From Bittarella massiliensis (ex Durand et al. 2017) (GTDB taxonomy: Bacteria; Bacillota; Clostridia; Oscillospirales; Ruminococcaceae), in the NCBI RefSeq assembly GCF_001486165.1, contig NZ_LN908975.1, positions 496,001-560,000 on the forward strand: a stretch of 64,000 nt of DNA. Reading direction: 5' to 3'. Shown one piece after another: positions 17,052 through 25,968 of this stretch. A model generated the notes under the pieces. It was not told the DNA's origin. It made no database searches and worked only from the letters and a program-made list of their open reading frames with translations. A program made the translations under genes and the position numbers. How positions within the stretch are numbered: the stretch's first letter is position 1; every line of letters begins with the position of its first letter.

Positions 17052-18062
17052 TTACAGGCCGATGAAGCCCACTTTTTTGTAGACCTTTCGCAGCATTTTG
17101 GCGGTGGCGCGGCAGGCCTTTTCCGCGCCCTCGGTGTAGCATTTTTCCAGGTATTCCCTGTCCTTCGACAGCCGGGCAAAGGCCTCGCGGATGGGGGCCA
17201 GCTCGTCGCTGACGGTCTCGCCCACCGCCATCTTGAAGGCGCCGTAGCCCTTGCCGGCAAACTCCCGCTCGATCTCGTCGAAGTCCTTGCCGGTGATGGC
17301 GGAGTAGATGGACATCAGGTTGTTGATGCCGGCCTTCCCCTCCCGGCGGCAGACCACCCCTTCGGAGTCGGTGACCGCCTTTTTGAATTTGCGGAGGATG
17401 ACGTCCGGCTCGTCGAGGATGGAGATGAAGCCGTTGGGGTTGGGGTCGGACTTGCTCATCTTCTTCTCCGGCTCGGTGAGGGACATGATCTTGGCCGCCG
17501 TCTTGGGGATGTAGGGTTCGGGCACCACAAAGGTCTCGCCGAAGCGGCCGTTGAAGCGGTTGGCGATCCCCCGGGCCAGCTCCAGATGCTGTTTCTGGTC
17601 CTGCCCCACCGGCACCAGGTCGGTGCCGTAGGCGAGGATGTCGGCGGCCATCAGCACCGGGTAGGTGAAGAGCCCGGCGTTGATGTCGTCAGGGTGCTTC
17701 TGGCTCTTCTCCTTGAACTGGGTCATCCGCCCCAGGTCGCCGAACTGGGTGAAGCAGGAGAGGACCCAGGCCAGCTGGCTGTGGGCGGGGTTGTGGCTCT
17801 GGATGAAGAGCAGGCTCTTCTGGGGGTCAATGCCGCAGGCGATGAGCAGGGCGTAGCAGTCCAGCGTCTGGCGGCGCAGCTTGGCCGGGTCCTGTTTGAC
17901 GGTGATGGCGTGCAGGTCCACCACCGAGTAGGTGCAGTCGTACTCGTCTTGCAGGGGACCCCAATTCTTCACCGCCCCCAGATAGTTGCCCAGGGTGAAT
18001 ACCCCGGTGGGCTGGATGCCGCTGAAGATGACCTTTTTGCGCGGGGTCGTGCTCTGTTCCAT
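17052..18062 (-). CDS. trpS: Tryptophan--tRNA ligase
   Basis: Class I aminoacyl-tRNA synthetase that charges tRNA-Trp. The 336 residues match the usual bacterial length; the HIGH-equivalent is in FTLGNYLGAVKNW and the KMSKS loop in KKMSKSDPN. DLVPVGQDQKQHLELAR is also diagnostic. It follows the aminotransferase gene by 31 bp with an AGAGGAG ribosome site and shares its transcript. No T-box leader is present, so it is not regulated by uncharged tRNA in the usual Firmicutes way. Confidence 0.97.
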   Translation of the reverse strand: MEQSTTPRKKVIFSGIQPTGVFTLGNYLGAVKNWGPLQDEYDCTYSVVDLHAITVKQDPAKLRRQTLDCYALLIACGIDPQKSLLFIQSHNPAHSQLAWVLSCFTQFGDLGRMTQFKEKSQKHPDDINAGLFTYPVLMAADILAYGTDLVPVGQDQKQHLELARGIANRFNGRFGETFVVPEPYIPKTAAKIMSLTEPEKKMSKSDPNPNGFISILDEPDVILRKFKKAVTDSEGVVCRREGKAGINNLMSIYSAITGKDFDEIEREFAGKGYGAFKMAVGETVSDELAPIREAFARLSKDREYLEKCYTEGAEKACRATAKMLRKVYKKVGFIGL

Positions 18063-18093
18063 AAATGCTCCTCTTTTCTATACTAAACGTAAT

Positions 18094-19284
18094 TTATGCA
18101 AAAGTTTTTACAATTTCCGCCATGATCTGCACCCCTTTGACGATCTCCTCGTCGCTGGGGGTGGAGTAGTTGACCCGGAAGGAGTGACAGGGCTGGCTCT
18201 CGTCGGTGTAGAAGGCGTTGCCCGGCACCAGGGCCAACCCGGCCTTGACGCACCGCTCGCAGAAATCCAGCATGTCGATTTCATCGGGGAGGGTGCACCA
18301 CAAAAACAGGCCGCCCTGGGGCTTGCGGTAGGTGACCTTGCCCCCCAGGTAGCGGTCGATGGCCTCGCACATGGTCTGGGCCTTTTTGCGGTAGGTGGCC
18401 TGCAGCCCGGCGATGTGCTCGTTTACGTCCCAGCGGGTGAGGAACTCGTTGCAGATGATCTGCGCCAGGGAGTTGGAGTGGACGTCGGTGGTCTGCTTGG
18501 CCACCGCCAGCTTGGAGGCCAGTTCGTCCCGGGCCACCACAAAGCCCACCCGCAGGGCGGGGGCCAGGATCTTGGAGAAGCTGCCCAGGTAGATGACCCG
18601 GTCGCCCCCCCGGTCGAGGGACTTGATGGTGGGCACCGGCTCCCCGTCGATGCGCAGGTCGCCGTAGGGATTGTCCTCCAAAATCAGCAGGTCGTGGGCC
18701 TGGGCAAAGTCGAGGATGGCCTGGCGCTTTTGCAGCGAGGTGACCACCCCGCTGGGGTTTTGGAAGGTGGGGATGATGTAGAGGAAGCGGGGGTTGTGGG
18801 CCCCCTCCCAGGCGGATCGCAGGCTGGCGAGGGAGAGGCCGTCGTCCTCCAGCTCCACCGGGGCCAACTGCACCCCGTAGGAGCGGAAGGTGTTGAGGGC
18901 GCCGATGAAGGTGGGTTTCTCCACCAGCACCGTGTCCCCCTCGTCGCACAGGCACTTGGTCACCAGGTCGATGCCCTGCTGGGCGCCGGAGGTGATGAGC
19001 AGGGTGTTTTCGGAAAAGTCGATGCCGTAGTCCTGGGCCAGCCATCGCTCCAAGGTGGTGCGCAGGGCGGGATAGCCCTCGCTGAGGGAGTACTGCAGGG
19101 CGGCGGTGGGGTCTTTTTGCAGGATGTCGGCGGTGATGGCGGCGATCTTCTCCACCGGGAAGGTCTCGGACGCGGGGTTGCCGGCGGCGAAGGAGATGAC
19201 GTCCGGGTCGGACGAGTACTTGAGGATCTCCCGGATCACCGAGGGCTTGAGGGTCGACATCTTGTGCGAGATGGGGTAGGACAT
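18094..19284 (-). CDS. PLP-dependent aminotransferase, class I/II (2-aminoadipate/aromatic type)
   Basis: A 396-residue fold-type I aminotransferase. The Schiff-base Lys is in YLGSFSKILAPALR, and other family features are FAAGNPASETFP, LQYSLSEGYPALR and ILEDNPYGDLR. It resembles the stand-alone aminotransferase domain related to MocR regulators and LysN-type enzymes, which act on 2-aminoadipate, aromatic or branched amino acids. The exact substrate is not clear. The ATG follows AAAGGAGG. Being co-transcribed with trpS hints at an aromatic amino acid role, but this is only context. Confidence 0.9.
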   Translation of the reverse strand: MSYPISHKMSTLKPSVIREILKYSSDPDVISFAAGNPASETFPVEKIAAITADILQKDPTAALQYSLSEGYPALRTTLERWLAQDYGIDFSENTLLITSGAQQGIDLVTKCLCDEGDTVLVEKPTFIGALNTFRSYGVQLAPVELEDDGLSLASLRSAWEGAHNPRFLYIIPTFQNPSGVVTSLQKRQAILDFAQAHDLLILEDNPYGDLRIDGEPVPTIKSLDRGGDRVIYLGSFSKILAPALRVGFVVARDELASKLAVAKQTTDVHSNSLAQIICNEFLTRWDVNEHIAGLQATYRKKAQTMCEAIDRYLGGKVTYRKPQGGLFLWCTLPDEIDMLDFCERCVKAGLALVPGNAFYTDESQPCHSFRVNYSTPSDEEIVKGVQIMAEIVKTFA

Positions 19285-19379
19285 GACGGTTCCTCCTTTT
19301 CACGGTCCCAGCCGGGCCCCGATGGGCCGGGCCGGGGGATGGGTGCGGCTGAGAATGCCAGAGGCGCGCAGCAGGAAGC

Positions 19380-19980
19380 GGTACAGGCCATGGGGTGGGG
19401 AGCAGAGGTGTTTGCACATCCGCCCGGCCACCGCCGGTATCATGGCCACGCTGCAGTTTGGATGCCACCGGCGCGCCGCGCGCGTGGTACAGGCCATGGG
19501 GCGGGGAGTAGAGATGTTTGCGCATCCGCCCGGCCACCGGTGTCATGGCCGCGCTGCGGTTTGAAGGCCACCGGCGCGCCGCACGCGTGGTATGGGCCAC
19601 GGGGCGGGGAGCGGAGGCGTCTGTACATCCGCCCGACCGCCGGTATCATGGCCGCGCTGCGGTTTGGATGCCGCCGGCGCGCCGCACGCGTGGTATGGGC
19701 CATGGGGCGGGGAGCAGAGGCATTTGCACATCCGCCCGGCCACCGCCGGTATCATGGCCGCGCTGCGGTTTGGATACCGCCGATGCGCCGCGCGCGTGGT
19801 ATGGGCCACGGGGCGGGGAGCGGAGGCGTCTGTGCATCCGCCCAGCCACCGGTGTCATGGCCGCGCTGCGGTTTGGATGCCGCCGATGCGCCGCGCGCGT
19901 GGTATAGGCCATGGGGCCAGGGACTTTTTTGCATCTGCCTGACTGCCATTGGCATCATAGCCGCGTTGCGGCCATTATAC
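19380..19980. repeat. Tandem repeat array, five full units of 103/106 bp plus a decayed sixth
   Basis: Units begin (at GGTAyrGGCC) at 19380, 19486, 19589, 19692, 19798 and 19901, so lengths are 106, 103, 103, 106 and 103; the sixth is truncated and diverged. The 3-bp length change is CACCGG versus CACCGCCGG. Because 103 and 106 both leave remainder one on division by three, every unit shifts frame, so the long open frames seen here are not protein genes. Units carry GC-rich partial stems such as GCGG-TTTGGATG-CCGC. Confidence 0.92.
19974..19979 (-). promoter_or_regulatory. Possible -10 element reading toward the array and aminotransferase
   Basis: Minus-strand TATAAT just outside the last repeat unit; no good -35. 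If used, the whole tandem array would lie in the 5' leader of the aminotransferase-trpS message. A hairpin (GCGGGGGGA/TCCCCCCGC, about 19991-20012) sits immediately upstream. Confidence 0.35.
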
Positions 19981-20053
19981 CACAAAGAGCGGGGGGAGAA
20001 AATCCCCCCGCCCCCGCAAAGCGCCGAAAATCCCCCGGCCGGCAGCCGATAAA

Positions 20054-20082
20054 TTGACAAATGCCGGCCCAGACTGTACTAT
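20054..20082 (+). promoter_or_regulatory. Promoter of gltX
   Basis: TTGACA (20054-20059), 17 bp, TACTAT (20077-20082). Confidence 0.8.
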
Positions 20083-20201
20083 AAGGGCAGGTGGCTGCCG
20101 CCGCCTTTTTTGTGCGGCGCCGGCCGACTGCACGCCGCAGCAGCGCCCGCCCCGGCGGCTGGGCAGTTTTGATTTGAAGAGAAGAAAAGGTGGTAAAGAG
20201 A

Positions 20202-21656
20202 ATGGAAGGCAAAGTTCGCACCCGGTTTGCACCCAGCCCCACCGGCTACATGCACGTGGGCAACCTGCGCACCGCCCTGTACGCCTATCTGGTGGCCAAG
20301 AAAGACGGCGGCACCTTCATCCTGCGCATCGAGGACACCGATCAGCAGCGCAAGGTCGAGGGGGCCGAGGACATCATCTATAGCACCCTGCGCCAGTGCG
20401 GCCTGCGGTGGGATGAAGGCCCGGACATCGGCGGCCCGGTGGGCCCCTATGTGCAGAGCGAGCGGATGGGGATGTTCATCGACTACGCCAAGCAACTGGT
20501 GGAGTCGGGCCACGCCTACTACTGCTTCTGCGACAAGGACCGGCTGGAGCAGATGAAGACCATCCAAAAGGCCTCCGGCCAGCCCACCCGCTACGACGGC
20601 CACTGCCGGAACCTCTCCAAGGAGGAGGTGGAGGCCCGCCTCGCCGCCGGAGAGCCCTATGTCATCCGCCAGAAGATGCCGCTGGAGGGGACGACCACCT
20701 TCCACGACGAGATCTTCGGGGACATCACCGTCGAGAACAGCACCCTCGACGACCAGGTGCTCATCAAGCGCGACGGGATGCCCACCTACAACTTCGCCAA
20801 CGTGGTGGACGACCACCTGATGGGGATCACCCACGTCATCCGCGGCAACGAGTACCTCTCCTCCACCCCCAAGTACAACCTCCTCTACCAGGCCTTCGGG
20901 TGGGAGATCCCGGTCTACATCCACTGCCCGCCGGTGATGAAAAACGCCACCGAAAAGCTCTCCAAGCGAAACGGCGACGCCTCTTTTGAAGACCTGGTGG
21001 CCAAGGGCTATTTAAAGGACGCGGTCCTCAACTACATCGCCCTGCTGGGGTGGAACCCCAAGGGCGAGGAGGAGATCTTCACCCTCGATGAACTGGTGCG
21101 GGAGTTCTCCCCCGAGGACATCTCCAAGTCCCCCGCCATCTTCGATTCCCAGAAACTGCGCTACATCAACGCCGAGTACCTGCGGCGGATGGACGAGGAG
21201 ACCTTCTACGAGACCGTTCTCCCCTGGATGAAGAAGGGCGTCGCCCGGGAGGACATCGACTTTCACCTGCTGGCCCAGGTGCTGCACGCCCGCACCGAGG
21301 TGTTGGAAGAGGTGCCCCCCCAGCTGGACTTCATCGACGCCCTGCCCGATTACAGCAACGACCTCTACACCCACAAGAAGATGAAGACCAACGCCGAGAC
21401 CTCCCTGGACGCCCTGCAGAAGGTGTTGCCGGTGCTGGAGGGGATCGAGGACTTCACCCTCGCGCCGGTCCACGACGCCCTCTTCGCCCTCATCGCCGAG
21501 TTGGGGGTCAAAAACGGCGCCGTCCTCTGGCCGCTGCGGGTGGCCCTCACCGGCAAGTCCTTCACCCCCGGCGGCGGGGTGGAGATGGCGGTCATCCTGG
21601 GCAAGGAGGAGTCTCTCGCCCGCATCCGCAAGGGTATCGCCCAGCTGCAGGGCTGA
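20202..21656 (+). CDS. gltX: Glutamate--tRNA ligase
   Basis: Class I synthetase that charges tRNA-Glu (and, in non-discriminating forms, tRNA-Gln). The 484 residues contain the HIGH-region [25 protein letters not shown], and the KMSKS-equivalent [11 protein letters not shown]. Length is normal. The ATG at 20202 is 8 bp after AAAGGTGG; an in-frame GTG at 20190 overlaps that site. It has its own promoter and terminator. Whether it also charges tRNA-Gln cannot be told here; no gatCAB genes are in the window. Confidence 0.97.
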   Translation: MEGKVRTRFAPSPTGYMHVGNLRTALYAYLVAKKDGGTFILRIEDTDQQRKVEGAEDIIYSTLRQCGLRWDEGPDIGGPVGPYVQSERMGMFIDYAKQLVESGHAYYCFCDKDRLEQMKTIQKASGQPTRYDGHCRNLSKEEVEARLAAGEPYVIRQKMPLEGTTTFHDEIFGDITVENSTLDDQVLIKRDGMPTYNFANVVDDHLMGITHVIRGNEYLSSTPKYNLLYQAFGWEIPVYIHCPPVMKNATEKLSKRNGDASFEDLVAKGYLKDAVLNYIALLGWNPKGEEEIFTLDELVREFSPEDISKSPAIFDSQKLRYINAEYLRRMDEETFYETVLPWMKKGVAREDIDFHLLAQVLHARTEVLEEVPPQLDFIDALPDYSNDLYTHKKMKTNAETSLDALQKVLPVLEGIEDFTLAPVHDALFALIAELGVKNGAVLWPLRVALTGKSFTPGGGVEMAVILGKEESLARIRKGIAQLQG

Positions 21657-21680
21657 CGGGCAGATCCCCTTCAAAAGAGA

Positions 21681-21724
21681 AGGGACGGCCGCGGGGCCTT
21701 GTCGGCCCTGCGGTCCCCTTTTTC
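21681..21724 (+). terminator. Terminator of gltX
   Basis: GGGACGGCCGCGGGGCC-TTGTC-GGCCCTGCGGTCCC followed by CTTTTT, 25 bp past the stop. Confidence 0.88.
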
Positions 21725-21753
21725 TGTGTGCGGCCCCGCCGCGAAAGGAGCGA

Positions 21754-22338
21754 GTGAACGTGTTTGTCGACCTCACCCTCAAAGTCACCCCAGAACACAC
21801 CAAGGACGCCCAGGGGAATGAAAAAAAGGCCCTCACCGGCCACCTGGGCACCCACTTTGACGTCATGGACAAGGTCTTCCCCCTGGCGTTTCTCCGCCGC
21901 CCGGCGCTGGTGCTCGACGTGTCGGCGGTGGCGGGGCGAGACATTGAGCCGGAGGACCTGCCCCTGGAGCGGGTCCTCCCCGGCGACGCCGTCCTCTTTT
22001 CCACCGGCTGGCTCGAGCGGGAGGGCTACGCCACCCCCGCCTACTTCAAGGAGCACCCCCAGCTCTCCCAGCGGCTCATCGACGCCCTGCTGGAGCGGGA
22101 GGTCTCCCTCCTGGGCATCGACTGCGCCGGCATCCGCCGGGGCAGGGAACACACCCCCGCCGACCAGCGCTGCGCCGACCGGGGGGCCTTTGTGGTGGAG
22201 AACCTCTGCAACCTGCAGGGGGTGCTGCGGGGCGCGCCCTGGGCGGGCTGCACCCTCTACACCTTCCCGGTGAACTTCGCCCAGATGAGCGGCCTGCCCT
22301 GTCGGGTGGTGGCCGAGCTGCCCGAGGGGGAGGAGTAG
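21754..22338 (+). CDS. Cyclase family protein (kynurenine formamidase-like metal hydrolase)
   Basis: A 194-residue member of the cyclase/KynB family, metal-dependent hydrolases that act on N-formylkynurenine, isatin and related substrates. The metal-binding motif appears as GHLGTHFDVMDK (the HxGTHxD element) near residue 29, with supporting residues in LLGIDCAGIR and FPVNFAQMSG. The GTG at 21754 follows AAAGGAG. No kynurenine pathway gene is near, so a function beyond the family cannot be assigned. It is monocistronic. Confidence 0.85.
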   Translation: MNVFVDLTLKVTPEHTKDAQGNEKKALTGHLGTHFDVMDKVFPLAFLRRPALVLDVSAVAGRDIEPEDLPLERVLPGDAVLFSTGWLEREGYATPAYFKEHPQLSQRLIDALLEREVSLLGIDCAGIRRGREHTPADQRCADRGAFVVENLCNLQGVLRGAPWAGCTLYTFPVNFAQMSGLPCRVVAELPEGEE

Positions 22339-22451
22339 GGGACAGGTCCTCCGCCCATTCCTCTGCGCGGCGAACGGGAGGGCGTTCCCCGCGAGCGCCC
22401 GGCGCCTGCCCGGGCGGCCCCGTTGGATGGCGATCCCTATCAAACAGAGAG

Positions 22452-22479
22452 AGGCGGCCCGAAAGGGGCCGCCTTTTTT
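22452..22479 (+). terminator. Terminator of the cyclase-family gene
   Basis: GGCGGCCC-GAAA-GGGGCCGCC followed by TTTTTT. Confidence 0.92.
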
Positions 22480-22572
22480 GCGCCCCTTCCCGAGAAAAAG
22501 CGCCCCCTTCTCCCAAAAGGGGCCCTTCTCCCGCCTCCCTCGCCGCAAAGGGCTATTTTTCCCCATGCCCGC

Positions 22573-22607
22573 TGCGACAGAATTTCCACCCGCCGGCCCT
22601 CTATACT
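22573..22607 (+). promoter_or_regulatory. Possible spoIIE promoter with a 0A-box-like site
   Basis: TATACT at 22602-22607 has no consensus -35 at 17 bp. TGCGACA at 22573-22579, one mismatch from the 0A box TTCGACA, lies upstream with a long spacing. This resembles the Spo0A-activated, wide-spaced spoIIE promoter of Bacillus, but a single degenerate site is weak evidence. Confidence 0.35.
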
Positions 22608-22694
22608 GAATGTACCAAAGAGGACCGACACCCCTCCCCCCTATGTGTATGCGCCGGGGGAAGGGAAGATGCGCAAACCAGGGAGGAATTGGCC

Positions 22695-25046
22695 ATGAGA
22701 GGGATGCTGTTTACAGCCGCCGGGCGGCTGGCCCGGGGCAGGGCGGGGAAGAAGGGGGAGGGCCAGCGCAGTTGGCTGGCCCAGATGGCCCACCGCCACG
22801 CCTTTTTGCTGCGGCAGGCGGGGGTGTTCGCCGTGGGCTTTGTGCTGGCGGGGGCCTCGCTGCTGGGGGAGATGTCCCCCCTGGCCATCGCCTTTCTGGC
22901 GGCGGTCCCCGGCGACTATCTGCTCTGGAGCGCCACCGGCGCCTTCTGCGGCTACCTGCTGCTCACCCCGCTGGAGACGGGGCTCACCTACCTGGCGGCG
23001 GCACTGCTGACGGTGGTGCTGCGCTGGGCCCTGGCCTTCCGGGCGGAGGACCGGCGTGCGGCTTGGCCGAAGATCACCGCCTGCGGCCTGGGGGTGCTCA
23101 TCGCCCGGGTGGGGCTGGCCTCGGCGGTCGGGTTGGCGCCCGACCGGCTGGCCCTGGCCGCCAGCGAGGCGCTGCTGACCATGGGGGTCTGCTACTTCTT
23201 CACCGTCACCGCCGCGGCCTTCTCCCAGGGAAAGAGCCTCAAGGGCTTTTCCAACCTACAGCTGGCCAGTCTCTTCATCTGCCTGGCCTGCGGGTTGATG
23301 GCCCTCGACGGGATCGCGGTGCTGGGCCTCTCGGTGGGGCGGATGGCGGCGGTGGTCTTCACCCTGGTGGCCGCCTACCTGGGCAAGGAGTCCACCGGCG
23401 CGGTGGCGGGGGTGCTGATGGCGCTGGCCATCTCCCTCTCGGGGCCGCAGATGCTGCTGTTCATGGGGGCCTTCCCCCTGGGCGGGCTGGTGGCGGGCCT
23501 CTTCGCGCGGCAGAACAAGGTGCTCTGCGCCCTCTCCTTTGGGGTCTGCTGCACCATTGTCGCCACCTTCCTGCCGGCGCAGGAGCTCTCGGGCGGGCTG
23601 GTGGTGGAGTGGTTCGTGGGCTGTGCCCTCTTCCTCCTCCTGCCGGGGAGGCTGCTGGGGGCCCTGCCCCTGGGAGAGGGGGCGGACAGCCTGGTCAAGA
23701 GCGAGCGGGTCAAGCGGATGGTGAGCTACAAGCTGCAGTCCACCGCCGCCTCCCTCTCCACCATCTCCCACAAGATCCAGACCCTCTACAAGCGGCTGGA
23801 CACCCTGGGCGGGGAGGACATCTCCCAGGTCTACCACTGCGCCGCCGACAAGGTCTGCAAAAACTGCGGGCTGTGCAGTTTCTGCTGGGAGCAGCAATAC
23901 ACCGAGACCTGCGACTGTCTCAACAAGGGGATGGAGGCGCTGGGGCAGCAGGGCCAGCTCTCCGGGGAGGACCTGCCCCCCTATTTTGTCAAGCGCTGTG
24001 TCAAGCTGGCCCCCCTGCTGCAGGCGGTGGAGGAGGGCTATGAGCGCTACCTGCAAAACCGGGCGGTGGGGCGGAAGATGTCCTATGTCAAGAGCGGGGT
24101 CATCGGCCAGATGGACAGCCTCTCCAAACTGCTGGCGGGGATGGGCGAACAGGTGGAGAGCATGGATGACGTGGACATGCAGTCCAGCCGCCAGATCGCC
24201 AATCTCCTCACCGACCTGGGCTTTGCGCCCAAGGACGTCCTCTGCACCACCTCCCGCCAGAAGGGGGCCAAAATCGAGCTCAAGCTGGACAACGACCTGA
24301 GTGAAAAGCAGCAGCGCTACATCTCGGAGGAGCTCTCGGACTACTGCGAGCGAAACTTTGACGAGGGGGTGCTCAAAAAGACCCTGGACGGCAGCTACCT
24401 CACCCTCAACGAGCGCCCGCCCCTGGTGCTGGAGCACGGGGTCTGCCAGCTGGCGGCGGACGGCCGCTGTGGCGACAGCTTCGACGTCTTTTCGGGAGAG
24501 GACGGCTACTGCTACTGCGTCCTCTCCGACGGGATGGGCACCGGCGACTTCGCCGCCATCGACTCCACCATGACCTGCTCGGTGGTCTCCACCGTGCTGC
24601 GCTCGGGTTTTGACATCGACGGCTCGGTGGAGCTCATCAACAGCGCCCTGGCGGTCAAGACCGGGGACGAGGCGGTCTCCACCATCGACCTGATGCGCTT
24701 TGACTGCTTTACCGGCGAGGCCCTCTTTGTCAAAGGGGGCAGCCCCTGCACCTACCTGCTGCGGGGCGGCCGGGCCGCTCGGCTGGGCAAGCCCTCCCTG
24801 CCCATCGGCATCCTCCAGAGCGTGGCGCTGGACAAGAGCGCCGCCCGCCTCAAGGCCGGCGATCTGGTGCTGATGGTCAGCGACGGCGCGGTGGGGGAGG
24901 ACGAGGCCCTCATCGCCCAGCAGCTGGCCCTTTTAAAGGACAGAGAGCCCGAGGAAATCGCCCAGGCCATCTGCCAATTGGCCAAACACGCCGCCGGCCA
25001 GCGCGACGACATCACCGCCATCTGCTTTCGGGTCTCGGCCCAATAG
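22695..25046 (+). CDS. spoIIE: Stage II sporulation protein E (SpoIIE, PP2C-type phosphatase)
   Basis: Membrane serine phosphatase that dephosphorylates the anti-anti-sigma factor SpoIIAA and so releases sigma-F in the forespore; it also acts at the polar septum with FtsZ. The 783 residues show about ten N-terminal membrane segments (to about 330), a central regulatory region with a Cys cluster (CAADKVCKNCGLCSFCWEQ, about 392-410), and a C-terminal PP2C domain with SDGMGTGDFAA, VSDGAVGEDE and RDDITAICFRV. The ATG at 22695 follows GGGAGG at 8 bp. Length is close to the Bacillus protein (827). The Cys-rich segment is the usual form in clostridial SpoIIE. Confidence 0.96.
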   Translation: MRGMLFTAAGRLARGRAGKKGEGQRSWLAQMAHRHAFLLRQAGVFAVGFVLAGASLLGEMSPLAIAFLAAVPGDYLLWSATGAFCGYLLLTPLETGLTYLAAALLTVVLRWALAFRAEDRRAAWPKITACGLGVLIARVGLASAVGLAPDRLALAASEALLTMGVCYFFTVTAAAFSQGKSLKGFSNLQLASLFICLACGLMALDGIAVLGLSVGRMAAVVFTLVAAYLGKESTGAVAGVLMALAISLSGPQMLLFMGAFPLGGLVAGLFARQNKVLCALSFGVCCTIVATFLPAQELSGGLVVEWFVGCALFLLLPGRLLGALPLGEGADSLVKSERVKRMVSYKLQSTAASLSTISHKIQTLYKRLDTLGGEDISQVYHCAADKVCKNCGLCSFCWEQQYTETCDCLNKGMEALGQQGQLSGEDLPPYFVKRCVKLAPLLQAVEEGYERYLQNRAVGRKMSYVKSGVIGQMDSLSKLLAGMGEQVESMDDVDMQSSRQIANLLTDLGFAPKDVLCTTSRQKGAKIELKLDNDLSEKQQRYISEELSDYCERNFDEGVLKKTLDGSYLTLNERPPLVLEHGVCQLAADGRCGDSFDVFSGEDGYCYCVLSDGMGTGDFAAIDSTMTCSVVSTVLRSGFDIDGSVELINSALAVKTGDEAVSTIDLMRFDCFTGEALFVKGGSPCTYLLRGGRAARLGKPSLPIGILQSVALDKSAARLKAGDLVLMVSDGAVGEDEALIAQQLALLKDREPEEIAQAICQLAKHAAGQRDDITAICFRVSAQ

Positions 25047-25209
25047 GCGTTTCCCCCGCCGGGGACGCCCCCTCCCCTGCCCGGTCAGCGGGGGAGGGGC
25101 GTCCAGCGGCCCTGCATACCATCTCCTCTTTTTGTGACAGCGCCCCCTTCCGCCCTCTTGCCGGCGAAGGGGGCGCTGCCGCGCGCCCGGCCCCTCTGCA
25201 AAGGTGCAC

Positions 25210-25262
25210 AAAAAAGCCGCCGTCTATTTTGCGAAAAAATAGACGGCGGTCTTTTTCTTTTT
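25210..25262. terminator. Bidirectional terminator between spoIIE and the crp-like gene
   Basis: GCCGCCGTCTATTTT-GCG-AAAAAATAGACGGCGGT, with A6 before and a long T run after, so it can stop transcripts from both sides. An upstream hairpin (CAGCGCCCCCTTC and complement, about 25138-25180) lacks a T run. Confidence 0.92.
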
Positions 25263-25274
25263 AGAAGGGGGCTC

Positions 25275-25895
25275 TTATACTGTAAGTGCGGCCAGTTCCT
25301 CCCGCGCAAGGAGGGTCACCGCCCGGCGGTCCGCCCGCACCAACCCCGCCTGTTCCAGCTTTTGCAGGGCCCGGTGGACGCTGCGCAGGGTGGTGAAGAG
25401 GGCGTCGGCCATCTCCTGTTTGGGCAGGGTGACCACCCCGTTTTCGTCGGCATTGGCCAGCAGGAGGGCCGCCAGGCGGACGGCCACCGTCTTTCCCTTG
25501 GCGCCGGTGCGCTCCAGCGACTGGTTCAGCTGTTGGCGGGCGGTCTTTTCGTAGAGGCGCAGGGCGAGCCCCGCGTCCCGCTGCAAAAGGGCCAAAAGCG
25601 CCGCCCCGCCGATGCGGTAGCCCCGGCAATCCCCCGCGGCAAAGACGGTGGTGATGACCCGCTGGCGGCAGACGATCTCCAGGTCGCCGAAAATCTCCCC
25701 CGGCCGGTAGCGGTAGAGGATGGCGGAGAAGCCGTCGGGGTCCAGGGTGCGGACCACCGCCTCCCCCTCGGTGAGAAGGCAGGCCCACTCGGGCACCTCC
25801 CCCTGCAGCAAAATGGCCTCCCCGTTTTTGCAGGCAAAGGGGGAAAAGTGCCCCAGTAGGTCCCGCTGCACCAGGTATTCCAAAACGTTGTCCAC
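25275..25895 (-). CDS. Crp/Fnr-family transcriptional regulator
   Basis: A 206-residue regulator with an N-terminal cyclic-nucleotide-binding-type beta barrel (YRPGEIFGDLEIVCRQRV, about residues 63-80) and a C-terminal winged helix (KQEMADALFTTLRSVHRALQ). The Arg-Ser of cAMP-binding proteins is not obvious and there is no Fnr-type Cys cluster, so the signal is unknown. The GTG start follows GGGGGTGG. It has a good promoter and is divergent from two nucleoside hydrolase genes, which makes those genes its probable targets. Confidence 0.88.
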   Translation of the reverse strand: MDNVLEYLVQRDLLGHFSPFACKNGEAILLQGEVPEWACLLTEGEAVVRTLDPDGFSAILYRYRPGEIFGDLEIVCRQRVITTVFAAGDCRGYRIGGAALLALLQRDAGLALRLYEKTARQQLNQSLERTGAKGKTVAVRLAALLLANADENGVVTLPKQEMADALFTTLRSVHRALQKLEQAGLVRADRRAVTLLAREELAALTV

Positions 25896-25918
25896 AGGCC
25901 CACCCCCTTTTTTCTTTT

Positions 25919-25947
25919 ATGATAGGGGGGCGGCATCCATTTGTCAA
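25919..25947 (-). promoter_or_regulatory. Promoter of the crp-like gene at 25.9 kb
   Basis: Minus strand TTGACA (25947-25942), 17 bp, TATCAT (25924-25919). Confidence 0.85.
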
Positions 25948-25968
25948 TTGAGAGAGGAGAGATCGCAC

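Noticed and set aside
19285-20052. Long open frames on both strands across the 103/106-bp array (up to several hundred codons)
   Set aside because: Each unit shifts the frame by one base, the frames have no ribosome sites, and peptides are Arg/Pro/Gly-rich shadows of the repeat.
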